64,000 bases of DNA from Panulirus ornatus (taxonomy: Eukaryota; Arthropoda; Malacostraca; Decapoda; Palinuridae), in assembly GCF_036320965.1 (NCBI RefSeq), contig NC_092249.1:11233447-11297446 (forward strand), in the 5' to 3' direction. The notes under the pieces were generated by a model. The model searched no databases. It saw only the letters and a program-made list of their open reading frames with translations, and had not been told where the DNA came from. Below, piece after piece: positions 1-10,440 of the stretch. Position numbers and translations under genes: made by a program. How positions within the stretch are numbered: the stretch's first letter is position 1; the number at the start of each line of letters is the position of its first letter.

Positions 1-508
1 GTGGTTTGATCGAGTGAGTAACGTAAGGGTAAGAGAGATGTGTGGAAATAAAAAGAGCGTGGTTGAGAGAGCAGAAGAGGGTGTTTTGAAGTGGTTTGGG
101 CACATGGAGAGAATGAGTGAGGAAAGATTGACCAAGAGGATATATGTGTCGGAGGTGGAGGGAACGAGGAGAAGAGGGAGACCAAATTGGAGGTGGAAAG
201 ATGGAGTGAAAAAGATTTTGTGTGATCGGGGCCTGAACATGCAGGAGGGTGAAAGGAGGGCAAGGAATAGAGTGAATTGGAGCGATGTGGTATACCGGGG
301 TTGACGTGCTGTCAGTGGATTGAATCAAGGCATGTGAAGCGTCTGGGGTAAAACATGGAAAGCTGTGTAGGTATGTATATTTGCGTGTGTGGACGTATGT
401 ATATACATGTGTATGGGGGGGTTGGGCCATTTCTTTCGTCTGTTTCCTTGCGCTACCTCGCAAACGCAGGAGACAGCGACAAAGTATAATAAATAAATAA
501 AAAAATAT
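1..508 (+). mobile_element. RTE-A non-LTR retrotransposon, 3' fragment
   Basis: The window opens inside the C-terminal part of an RTE-A ORF. An open frame from 14 to 304 encodes the basic tail with the motifs WFGHMERMSEERL, GRPNWRW and VVYRG, and stops at TGA 302-304. The short form of the RTE-A 3' UTR follows, ending in the conserved stem-loop region (about 440-483) and an A/T-rich tail. The 5' part lies outside the window. The same arrangement recurs in many copies here, so the family call is safe. This copy cannot be autonomous on the visible part alone. Confidence 0.85.
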
Positions 509-660
509 ATATATATACCAGAGAAGCCCACCTTAACTTTTCTCACATTTGAAGTGCTGCTTGAAGCAGCAAGAACCTCGTTGTAGAGGTCTAAGGGTTT
601 CATGATAATAATGATATTAATGATAAAGATAATGATAATAATACTGAGTATATAATTATA
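509..660. other. Short non-repeat spacer
   Basis: AT-rich sequence between an RTE-A tail and a duplicated flank. The - strand from about 601 to 525 is open and reads KPLDLYNEVLAASSS, which could be exon-like, but it is too short to assign. ATG/AAT-rich simple sequence follows (about 602-650). Confidence 0.3.
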
Positions 661-900
661 TATTGAAGCTTGTTGATACAGTGGTTAAATTGATGAGAAC
701 TACTATTGATGTTTGTGTAAATAAATTATACATTTCCCTTTTCCATAGCCAGAGGTTGAACCATTATGTGACATTCATTTTCTCATTTCATTTCAAGCTA
801 GAAGTTTCAGTTTTCTAAATTATTTCTTACATTTTTAATATGTATATATACGTATGTGTGTATGTGTGTGTGTATATGTGCATGTGTATGTGCATGTATA

Positions 901-935
<35 letters not shown>
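661..935. repeat. Duplicated flank plus TG/TA-rich run
   Basis: Bases from about 663 to 850 match 18933 to 19120 almost base for base. In both places the block runs into a TATG/TG/TA-rich stretch and then into the 5' head of an RTE-A element. The block contains no convincing ORF and holds an AATAAA-like string (aataaatta). It looks like unique DNA that was duplicated together with an RTE-A insertion. Confidence 0.7.
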
Positions 936-3900
936 TATCCCTGGGGATAGGGGTGTAAGAATACTTCCCACGCATTCCTCGCGTGTCGTAGAAGGCGACT
1001 AGAGGGGACAGGAGCGGGGGGCCGGAAATCCTCCCCTCTTTGTATTTCTTAACTTTCTAAAATGGGAAACAGAAGAAGGATTCACGCGGGGAGTGCTCAT
1101 CCTCCTCGAAGGCTCAGACTGAGGTGTCTAAATGTGTGTGGATGTAAACAAGAAGTGAAAAAAGGAGAGATAGGTAGTATGTTTGAGGAAAGGAACCTGG
1201 ATGTTTTGGCTCTGAGTGAAACGAAGCCAGAGGGTAAAGGGGAAGAGTGGTTTGGGAATGTCTTGGGAGTAAAGTCAGGGGTTAGTGAGAGGACAAGAGC
1301 AAGGGAAGGAGTAGCAGTACTCCTGAAACAGGAGTTGTGGGAGTATGTGATAGAATGTAAGAAAGTAAATTCTCGATTAATATGGGTAAAACTGAAAGTT
1401 GATGGAGAGAGATGGGTGATTATTGGTGCATATGCACCTGAGCATGAGAAGAAAGATCATGAGGCAAGTGTTTTGGGAGCAGCTGAATGAGTGTGTTAGT
1501 GGTTTTGATGCACGAGACCAGGTTATAGTGATGGGTGACTTGAATGCAAAGGTGAGTAATGTGGCAGTTGAGGGAATAATTGGTATACATGGGGTGTTCA
1601 GTGTTGTAAATGGAAATGGTGAAGAGCTTGCAGATTTATGTGCTGAAAAAGGACTGATGATTGGGAATACCTGGTTTAACAAGCGAGATATACATAAGTA
1701 TACGTATGTAAGTAGGAGAGATGGCCAGAGAGCGTTATTGGATTACGTGTTAATTAACAGGCGTGCCAAAGAGAGACTTTTGGATGTTAATGTGCTGAGA
1801 TGTGCAACTGGAAGGATGTCTGATCATTATCTTGTGGAGGCTGAGGTGAAGATTTGTAAGGGTTTTCAGAAAAGAAGAGTGAATGTTGGGGTGAAGAGGG
1901 TGGTGAGATTAAGTGAGCTTGGGAAGGAGACTTGTGTGAAGAGGTACCACAATACTGAGTACAGAATGGAAAAAGGGGAGAACAATGGAAGTAAGGGGAG
2001 TGGGGGAGGAATGGGATGTATTTAGGGAATCAGTGATGGATTGCGCAAAAGATGCTTGTGGCATGAGAAGAGTGGGAGGTGGGTTGATTAGAAAGGGTAG
2101 TGAGTGGTGGGATGAAGAAGTGAGATTATTAGTGAAAGAGAAGAGAGAGGCATTTGGATGATTTTTGCAGGGAAAAAATGCAATTGAGTGGGAGATGTAT
2201 AAAAGAAAGAGACAGAAGGTCAAGAGAAAGGTGCAAGAGGTGAAAAAGAGGGCAAATGAGAGTTGGGGTGAGAGAGTATCATTAAATCTTAGGGAGAATA
2301 AAAAGATGTTCTGGAAGGAGGTAAATAAAGTGTGTAAGACAAGGGAACAAATGGGAACTTCAGTGAAGGGTGCAAATGGGGAGGTGATAACAAGTAGTGG
2401 TGATGTGAGGAAATGGAGTGAGTATTTTGAAGGTTTGTTGAATGTGTTTGATGACAGAGTGGCAGATATAGGGTGTTTTGGTTGAGGTGGTGTGCAAAGT
2501 GAGAGGGTTAGGGAAAATGATTTGGTAAACAGAGAAGAAGTAGTAAAAGCTTTGTGGAAGATGAAAGCCGGCAAGGCAGCAGGTTTGGATGGTATTGCAG
2601 TGGAATTTATTAAAAAAGGGGGTGATTGTATTATTGACTGGTTGGTAAGGTTATCTAATGTATGTATGACTCATGGTGAGGTGCCTGAGGATTGGCGGAA
2701 TGCGTGCATAGTGCCATTGTACAAAGGCAAAGGGGATAAGAGTGAGTGCTCAAATTATAAAGGTATAAGTTAATTGAGTATTCCTGGTAAATTATATGGG
2801 AGGGTATTGATTGAGAGGGTGAAGGCATGTACAGAGCATCAGATTGGGGAAGAGCAGTGTGGTTTCAGAAGTGGTAGAGGATGTGTGGATCAGGTGTTTG
2901 CTTTGAAGAATGCATGTGAGAAACACTTAGAAAAGCAAATGGATTTGTATGTAGCATTTATGGATCTCGAGAAAGCATATGATAGAGTTGATAGAGATGC
3001 TCTGAGGAAGGTATTAAGAATATATGGTGTGGGAAACAAGTTATTAGAAGCAGTGAAAAGTTTTTATCGAGGATGAAAGGCATGCATACGTGTAGGAAGA
3101 GAGGAAAGTGATTGGTTCTCAGTGAATGTAGGTCTGCGGCAGGGGTGTGTGATGTCTCCATGGTTGTTTAATTTGTTTATGGATGGGGTTGTTAGGGAGG
3201 TGAATGCAAGAGTTTTGGAAAGAGGGGCAAGAATGAAGTATGTTGGGGATGAGAGAGCTTGGGAAGTGAGTCAGTTGTTGTTAGCTGATGATACAGCGCT
3301 GGTGGCTGATTCATGTGAGAAACTGCAGAAGCTGGTGAATGAGTTTAGTAAAATGTGTGAAAGAAGAAAGTTAAGAGTAAATGGGAATAAGAGCAAGGTA
3401 ATTAGGTACAGTAGGGTTGAGGGTCAAGTCAATTGGGAGGTAAGTTTGAATGGAGAAAAACTGGAGGAAATAAAGTGTTTTAGATATCTGGGAGTGGATC
3501 TGGCAGTGGATGGAACCATGGAAGTGGAAGTGGATCATAGGGTGGGGGAGGGGGCGAAAATCCTGGAAGCCTTGAAGAATGTGTGGAAGTCAAGAACATT
3601 ATCTCGGAAAGCAAAAATGGGTATGTTTGAAGGAATAGTGGTTCCAACAATGTTGTATGGTTGCGAGGCATGGGCTATGGATAGAGTTGTGCGCAGGAGG
3701 ATGGATGTGCTGGAAATGAGATGTTTGAGGACAATGTGTTGTGTGAGGTGGTTTGATCGAGTAAGTAACGTAAGGGTAAGAGAGATGTGTGGAAATAAAA
3801 AGAGCGTGGTTGAGAGAGCAGAAGAGGGTGTTTTGAAGTGGTTTGGGCACATGGAGAGAATGAGTGAGGAAAGATTGACCAAGAGGATATATGTGTCCGA

Positions 3901-4242
3901 GGTGGAGGGAACAAGGAGAAGTGGGAGACTAAATTGGAGGTGGAAAGATGGAGTGAAAAAGATTTTGTGTGATCGGGGACTGAACATGCAGGAGGGTGAA
4001 AGGAGGGTAAGGAATAGAGTGAATTAGATCGATGTGGTATACTGGGGTTGACGTGCTGTCAGTGGATTGAATCTGGGCAAGTGAAGCGTCTGGGGTAAAC
4101 CATGGAAAGCTGTGTAGGTATGTATATTTGCGTGTGTGGACGTATGTATATACATGTGTATGGGGGTGGGTTGGGCCATTTCTTTCGTCTGTTTCCTTGC
4201 GCTACCTCACAAACAAGGGAGACAGCGACAAAGCAAAAGTGG
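936..4242 (+). mobile_element. RTE-A retrotransposon, full-length but dead copy
   Basis: The 5' head (ATCCCTGGGGATAGGG from 936) follows directly on a (TA)n run. A leader of about 125 bp, the complete ORF region (1062-4051), the short 3' UTR form and the end of the 3' stem-loop follow, with a short A-rich tail abutting the next fragment at about 4242. Total length is about 3.3 kb. A single ORF with an APE endonuclease followed by RT, short UTRs and a non-poly(A) 3' structure are typical of the RTE clade. The clade was assigned by reading motifs and not by tree building. Confidence 0.85.
1062..4051 (+). pseudogene. RTE-A endonuclease-reverse transcriptase, broken
   Basis: Starts at ATG 1062 (MGNRRR), the same start as other copies. 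The APE endonuclease comes first, with the motifs LNVCG, LALSETK, GAYAPEH, GDLNAKVS and SDHYLVEA. RT follows with [38 protein letters not shown] and, altered here, LLLADDT (LLFADDT in sister copies). The basic C-terminal domain comes last. Breaks: a 2-nt deletion near 1461, a frameshift near 1935-1965, TGA 2159-2161, TGA 2483-2485, TAA 2771-2773, TGA 3074-3076 and TAG 4025-4027. Most stops are single-base changes relative to other copies (for example C-to-stop at 3074). The function would be nicking target DNA and target-primed reverse transcription. This copy cannot make the protein. Confidence 0.85.
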
Positions 4243-4651
4243 TTTGGGCACATGGAGAGAATGAGTGAGGAAAGATTGACCAAGAGGATATATGTGTCGG
4301 AGGTGGAGGGAACGAGGAGAAGAGGGAGACCAAATTGGAGGTGGAAAGATGGAGTGAAAAAGATTTTGTGTGATCGGGGCCTGAACATGCAGGAGGGTGA
4401 AAGGAGGGCAAGGAATAGAGTGAATTGGAGCAATGTGGTATACCGGGGTTGACATGCTGTCAGTGGATTGAATCAAGGCATGTGAAGCGTCTGGGGTAAA
4501 CCATGGAAAGCTGTGTAGGTATGTATATTTGCGTGTGTGGACGTATGTATATACATGTGTATGGGGGGGGTTGGGCCATTTCGTTCGTCTGTTTCCTTGC
4601 GCTACCTCGCAAACGCGGGAGACAGCGACAAAGTATAATAAAAAACAAATG

Positions 4652-4660
<9 letters not shown>
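4243..4660 (+). mobile_element. RTE-A 3' fragment, 5'-truncated
   Basis: A second RTE-A piece starts at the codons for WFGHMER, directly on the tail of the preceding copy. It carries the C-terminal domain (4243-4452), TGA at 4450-4452 and the short 3' UTR form, and its tail runs into (TA)n. The frame is open across the junction from 4102 because the previous 3' UTR happens to lack stops. That fusion frame is an accident of adjacency. Confidence 0.8.

Positions 4661-4686
<26 letters not shown>
4651..4686. repeat. (TA)n microsatellite between two tail-to-tail RTE-A copies
   Basis: About 30 bp of alternating TA followed by a T-run. The 3' tail of a + strand RTE-A abuts on the left and the 3' tail of a - strand copy on the right. 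Confidence 0.9.
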
Positions 4687-4694
<8 letters not shown>

Positions 4695-5584
4695 TTATAC
4701 TTTGTCGCTGTCTCCCGTGTTTGCGAGGTAGCGCAAGGAAACAGACGAAAGAAATGGCCCAACCCCCCCCCATACACATGTATATACATACGTCCACACA
4801 TGCAAATATACATACCTACACAGCTTTCCATGGTTTACCCCAGACGCTTCACATGCCTTGATTCAATCCACTGACAGCACGTCAACCCCGGTATACCACA
4901 TCGCTCCAATTCACTCTATTCCTTGCCCTCCTTTCACCCTCCTGCATGTTCAGGCCCCGATCACACAAAATCTTTTTCACTCCATCTTTCCACCTCCAAT
5001 TTGGTCTCCCTCTTCTCCTTGCTCCCTCCACCTCCGACACATATATCCTCTTGGTCAATCTTTCCTCACTCATCCTCTCCATGTGCCCAAACCACTTCAA
5101 AACACCCTCTTCTGCTCTCTCAACCACGCTCTTTTTATTTCCACACATCTCTCTTACCCTTACGTTACTCACTCGATCAAACCACCTCACACCACACATT
5201 GTCCTCAAACATCTCATTTCCAGCACATCCATCCTCCTGCGCACAACTCTATCCATAGCCCACGCCTCGCAACAATACAACATTGCTGGAACCACTATTC
5301 CTTCAAACATACCCATTTTTGCTTTCCGAGATAATGTTATCGACTTCCACACATTCTTCAAGGCCCCCAGAATTTTCGCCCCCTCCCCCACCCTACGATC
5401 CACTTCCGCTTCCATGGTTCCATCCGCTGCCAGATCCACTCCCAGATATCTAAAACACTTCACTTCCTCCAGTTTTTCTCCATTCAAACTCACCTCCCAA
5501 TTGACTTGACCCTCAACCCTACTGTACCTAATAACCTTGCTCTTATTCACATTTACTCTTAACTTTCTTCTTCCACACACTTTA

Positions 5585-5586
<2 letters not shown>
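4687..5586 (-). mobile_element. RTE-A fragment, 5'-truncated
   Basis: Read on the - strand: RT motif E region (KCFRYLGVDLAADG), the LYCCEAWAMDR segment, the basic tail, the short 3' UTR form and a poly-T (A-tail) end at 4687. The frame 5580-4882 is open for 232 codons. Upstream it breaks off at the KVC(E/G)RRKLRV codons against a (TA)n array. It lacks the endonuclease and most of RT. Its 3' UTR and C-terminal region form a long inverted repeat with the 4243-4660 copy. Confidence 0.85.

Positions 5587-5634
<48 letters not shown>
5587..5634. repeat. (TA)n microsatellite
   Basis: 48 bp of alternating AT separating a - strand RTE-A fragment from the inverted 5' part of the next insertion. Confidence 0.95.
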
Positions 5635-5638
<4 letters not shown>

Positions 5639-7003
5639 TTGCCCCTCTTTCCAAAACTCTTGCATTCACCTCCCTAACAACCCCATCCATAAACAAATTA
5701 AACAACCATGGAGACATCACACATCCCTGCCGCAAACCTACATTCACTGAGAACCAATCACTTTCCTCTCTTCCTACACATACACATGCCTTACATCCTC
5801 GATAAAAACTTTTCACTGCTTCTAACAACTTGCCTCCCACACCATATATTCTTAATACCTTCCAAAGAGCATCTCTATCAACTCTATCATATGCCTTCTT
5901 CAGATCCATAAATGCTCCATACAAATCCATTTCCTTTTCTAAGTATTTCTCACATACATTCTTCAAAGCAAACACATGATCCACACATCCTCTACCACTT
6001 CTGTTGGGGATGAGAGAGCTTGGGAAGTGAGTCAGTTGTTGTTCGCTGATGATACAGGGCTGGTGGCTGATTCATGTGTGAAACTGCAGAAGCTGGTGAC
6101 TGAGTTTGGTAAAGTGTGTGAAAGAAGAAAGTTAAGAGTAAATGTGAATAAGAGCAAGGGATTTAAGTACAGTAGGGTTGAGGGTCAAGTCAATTGGGAG
6201 GTGAGTTTGAATGGAGAAAAACTGGAGGAAGTAAAGTGTTTTAGATATCTGGGAGTGGATCTGGCAGTGGATGGAACCATGGAAGCGGAAGTGGATCATA
6301 GGGTGGGGGAGGGGGCGAAAATCCTGGGAGCCTTGAAGAATGTGTGGAAGTCGAGAACATTATCTCGGGAAGCAAAAATGGGTAAGTTTGAAGGAATAGT
6401 GGCTCCAACAATGTTGTATGGTTGCGAGGTGTGGGCTATGGATAGAGTTGTGCGCAGGAGGATGGATGTGCTGGAAATAAGATGTTTGAGGACAATGTGT
6501 GGAGTGAGGTGGTTTGATCGAGTAAGTAACGTAAGGGTAAGAGAGATGTGTGAAAATAAAAAGAGCATGGTTGAGAGAGCAGAAGAGGGTGTTTTGAAAT
6601 GGTTTGGGCACATGGAGAGAATGAGTGAGGAAAGATTGACCAAGAGGATATATGTGTCAGAGGTGGAGGGAACGAGGAGAAGTGGGAGAACAAATTGGAG
6701 GTGGAAAGATGGAGTAAAAAAGATTTTGTGTGATCGGGGCCTGAACATGCAGGAGGGTGAAAGGAGGGCAAGGAATAGAGTGAATTGGATCGATGTGGTA
6801 TAACGGGATTGACGTGCTATCAGTGGATTGAATTAGGGCATGTGAAGCGTCTGGGGTGAACCATGGAAAGCTGTGTAGGTATGTATATTTGCGTGTGTGG
6901 ACGTATGTATATACATGTGTATGGGGGTGGGTTGGGCCATTTCTTTCGTCTGTTTCGTTGCGCTACCTCGCAAACGCGGGAGACAGCGACAAAGCAAAGA
7001 AAA

Positions 7004-7006
<3 letters not shown>
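5635..7006. mobile_element. RTE-A insertion with inverted 5' segment (twin-priming form)
   Basis: Bases 5635-6003 are RTE-A in - orientation and cover RT from the VD(H)VFALKN codons to LERGAS. Bases 6004-7006 are RTE-A in + orientation and begin with the very next codons (VGDERAWEVSQLLFADDT), continuing to the 3' end. The frame 5976-6803 stays open through the + part. The two parts are consecutive in the parent element but point in opposite directions and meet at a TCTG microhomology. Both outer edges lie in (TA)n. This is the known twin-priming product of target-primed reverse transcription. Confidence 0.8.
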
Positions 7007-7079
<73 letters not shown>

Positions 7080-7108
7080 AATATATATATATACATATAT
7101 ATATATAT
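7007..7108. repeat. (TA)n microsatellite
   Basis: About 100 bp of near-perfect TA with a few interruptions (ATACAT, ATAAAT). It links an RTE-A 3' tail on the left to the 5' head of the next full-length RTE-A on the right. Confidence 0.95.
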
Positions 7109-10100
7109 TGTCCCTGGGGATAGGGGTGAAAGAATACTTCCCACGCATTCCTCGCGTGTTGCAGAAGGCGACTAGAGGGGACGGGAGCGGGGGGCCAGAA
7201 ATCCTCCCCTCCTGGTATTTTTAACTTTCTAAAATGGGAAACAGAAGAAGGAGTCATGCAGGGAGTGCTCATCCTTCTCGAAGGCTCAGACTGGGGTGTC
7301 TAAATGTATGTGGATGTAACCAAGATGTGAAAAAAGGAGAGATAGGTAGTATGTTTGAGGAAAGGAACCTGGATGTTTTGGCTCTGAGTGAAACGAAGCT
7401 CAAGGGTAAAGGGGAAGAGTGGTTTGGGAATGTCTTGGGAGTAAAGTCAGGGGTTAGTGAGAGGACAAGAGCAAGGGAAGGAGTAGCAGTACTCCTGAAA
7501 CAGGAGTTGTGGGAGTATGTGATAGAATGTAAGAAAGTAAATTCTCAATTAATATGGGTAAAACTGAAAGTTGATGGAGAGAGATGGGTGATTATTGGTG
7601 CATATGTACCTGGGCATGAGAAGAAAAATCATGAGAGGTAAGTGTTTTGGGAGCAGCTGAATGAGTGTGTTAGTGGTTTTGATGCACGAGACCGGGTTAT
7701 AGTGATGGGTGAATTGAATGCAAAGGTGAGTAATGTGCCAGTTGAGGGAATAATTGGTATACATGGGGTGTTCAGTGATGTAAATGGAAATGGTGAAGAG
7801 CTTATAGATTTATGTGCTGAAAAAGGACTGGTGATTGGAAATACCTGGTTTAAAAAGCAAGATATACATAAGTATACGTATGTAACTAGGAGAGATGGCC
7901 AGAGAGCGTTATTGGATTCAGTGTTAATTGACAGGCGCGCGAAAGAGAGACTTTTGGATGTTAATGTGCTGAGAGGTGCCACTGGAGGGATGTCTGATCA
8001 TTATCCTGTGGAGGCTAAGGTGCAGATTTGTATGGATTTTCAGAAGAGTGAATGTTGGGGTGAAGAGGGTGGTGAGAGTAAGTGAGCTTGGGAAGGAGAC
8101 TTGTGTGAGGAAGTACCAGGAGAGACTGAGTTCAGAATGGAAAAAGGTGAGAACAATGGAAGTAAGGGGAGTGGGGGAGGAATGGGATGTATTTAGGGAA
8201 TCAGTGATGGATTGCGCAAAAAAAGATGCTTGTGGCATGAGAAGAGTGGGAGGTGGGTTGATTAGAAAGGGTAGTGAGTGGTGGGATGAAGAAGTAAGAT
8301 TATTAGTGAAAGAGAAGAGAGAGGCATTTGGACAATTTTTGCAGGGAAAAAATGCAATTGAGTGGGAGATGTACAAAAGAAAGAGACAGGAGGTCAAGAG
8401 AAAGGTGCAAGAGGTGAAAAAGAGGGCATATGAGAGTTGGGGTGAGAGAGTATCATTAAATTTTAGGGAGAATAAAAAGATGTTCAGGAAGGAGGTAAAT
8501 AAAGTGCGTAAGACAAGGGAGCAAGTGGGAACTTCAGTGAAGTGCGCAAATGGAGAGGTGATAACAAGTAGTGGTGATGTGAGAAGGAGATGGAGTGAGT
8601 ATTTTGAAGGTTTGTTCAATGTGTTTGATGATAGAGATGCAGATATAGGGTGTTTTGGTCGAGGTGGTGTGCAAAGTGAGAGGGTTAGGGAAAATGATTT
8701 GGTAAACAGAGAAGAGGTAGTAAAAGCTTTGCGGAAGATGAAAGCCGCCAAGGCAGCAGGTTTGGATGGTATTGCAGTGGAATTTATTAAAAAAGGGGGT
8801 GACTGTATTGTTGACTGGTTGGTAAGGTTATTTAATGTATGTATGACTCATGGTGAGGTGCCTGAGGATTGGCGGAATGCATGCATAGTGCCATTGTACA
8901 AAGGCAAAGGGGATAAGAGTGAGTGCTCAAATTACAGAGGTATAAGTTTGTTGAGTATTCCTGGTATATTATATAGGAGGGTATTGATTGAGAGGGTGAA
9001 GGCATGTACAGAGCATCAGATTGGGGAAGAGCAGTGTGGTTTCAGGAGTGGTAGAGAATGTGTGCATCAGGTGTTTGCTTTGAAAAATGTATGTGAGAAA
9101 TACTTAGAAAAGCAAATGGATTTGTATGTAGCATTTATGGAGCTGGAGAAGGCATATGATAGAGTTGATAGAGATGCTCTGTGGAAGGTATTAAGAATAT
9201 ATGGTGTGGGAGGAAAGTTGTTAGAAGCAGTGAAAAGTTTTTATCGAGGATGATGTAAGGCATGTGTACGTGTAGGAAGAGAGTAGAGTGATTGGTTCTC
9301 AGTGAATGTAGGTTTGCGGCAGGGGTGTGTGATGTCTCCATGGTTGTTTAATTTGTTTATGGATGGGGTTGTTAGGGAGGTGAATGCAAGAGTTTTGGAA
9401 AGAGGGGCAAGTATGCAGTCTGTTGGGGATGAGAGAGCTTGGGAAGTGAGTCAGTTGTTGTTCGCTGATGATACAGTGCTGGTGGCTGATTCATGTGAGA
9501 AACTGCAGAAGCTGGTGACTGAGTTTGGTAAAGTGTGTGAAAGAAGAAAGTTAAGAGTAAATGTGAATAAGAGCAAGGTTATTAGGTACAGTAGGGTTGA
9601 GGGTCAAGTCAATTGGGAGGTAAGTTTGAATGGAGAAAAACTGGAGGAAGTAAAGTGTTTTAGATATCTGGGATTGGATCTGGCAGCGGATGGAACCATG
9701 GAAGCGGAAGTGGATCATAGGGTGGGGGAGGGGGCGAAAATCCTGGGAGCCTTGAAGAATGTGTGGAAGTCGAGAACATTATCTCGGAAAGCAAAAATGG
9801 GTATGTTTGAAGGAATAGTGGTTCCAACAATGTTGTATGGTTGCGAGGCATGGGCTATGGATAGAGTTGTGCGCAGGAGGATGGATGTGCTGGAAATGAG
9901 ATGTTTGAGGACAATGTGTTGTGTGAGGTGGTTTGATCGAGTAAGTAACGTAAGGGTAAGAGAGATGTGTGGAAATAAAAAGAGCGTGGTTGAGAGAGCA
10001 GAAGAGGGTGTTTTGAAGTGGTTTTGGCACATGGAGAGAATGAGTGAGGAAAGATTGACCAAGAGGATATATGTGTCGGAGGTGGAGGGAACGAGAAGTG

Positions 10101-10425
10101 GGAGACCAAATTGGAAGTGGAAAGATGGAGTGAAAAAGATTTTGTGTGATCGGGGCCTGAACATGCAGGAGGGTGAAAGGAGGGCATGGAATAGAGTGAA
10201 CTGGATCGATGTGGTATACCGGGGTTGACGTGCTGTCAGTGGATTGAATCAGGGCATGTGAAGCATCTGGGGTAAACCATGGAAAGCTGTGTAGGTATGT
10301 ATATTTGCGTGTGTGGACGTATGTATATATATGTGTATGGGGTGGGTTGGGCCATTTCTTTCATCTGTTTCCTTGCGCTACCTCACAAACGTGGGAGACA
10401 GTGACAAAGCAAAAAAAAAAAAGAA
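7109..10425 (+). mobile_element. RTE-A retrotransposon, full-length, best reference copy
   Basis: Complete from the 5' head (TCCCTGGGGATAGGGG at 7110) through a leader of about 124 bp, the ORF 7234-10228 and the short 3' UTR form to an A-run at about 10411-10425. The 3' stem-loop region is at about 10370-10410. It is the most complete copy in the window and the one against which others are easiest to compare. The 5' flank is (TA)n. The 3' flank is a short TA-rich stretch leading into another RTE-A. Confidence 0.9.
7234..10228 (+). pseudogene. RTE-A endonuclease-reverse transcriptase, nearly intact
   Basis: About 998 codons from ATG 7234 to TGA 10226-10228. The APE endonuclease occupies roughly residues 20-260 (LNVCG, LALSETK, GELNAKVS near 158, SDHYPVEA near 253). 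In the metal-binding GDLN motif the D is E here. RT is roughly residues 500-800: [13 protein letters not shown] near 506, YDRVDRD, LRQGCVMSPWLFNLFMD and LLFADDT near 744. The C-terminal domain holds LYGCEAWAMDR and GRPNWKWK. Breaks: TAA 7639-7641 (Q to stop), loss of 5 nt near 8043-8050, a 3-nt insertion creating TGA 9251-9253, and TAG 9284-9286. Frame 7976-9253 is open for 425 codons and 9302-10228 for 308. Confidence 0.88.
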
Positions 10426-10440
10426 ATATATCTATATATA

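Noticed and set aside
4102..4452. 116-codon frame that seems to fuse a new N-terminus to the RTE-A C-terminal domain
   Set aside because: It only reads through one copy's 3' UTR into the next fragment, with no conserved start or support elsewhere.
4858..5509. Long open frames (158, 111 and 187 codons) on the strand opposite RTE-A, repeated in many copies
   Set aside because: They are shadows of the RTE-A coding strand. Their peptides are low-complexity His/Ser/Pro/Leu text with no domain, and the true RT or C-terminal motifs are on the other strand.
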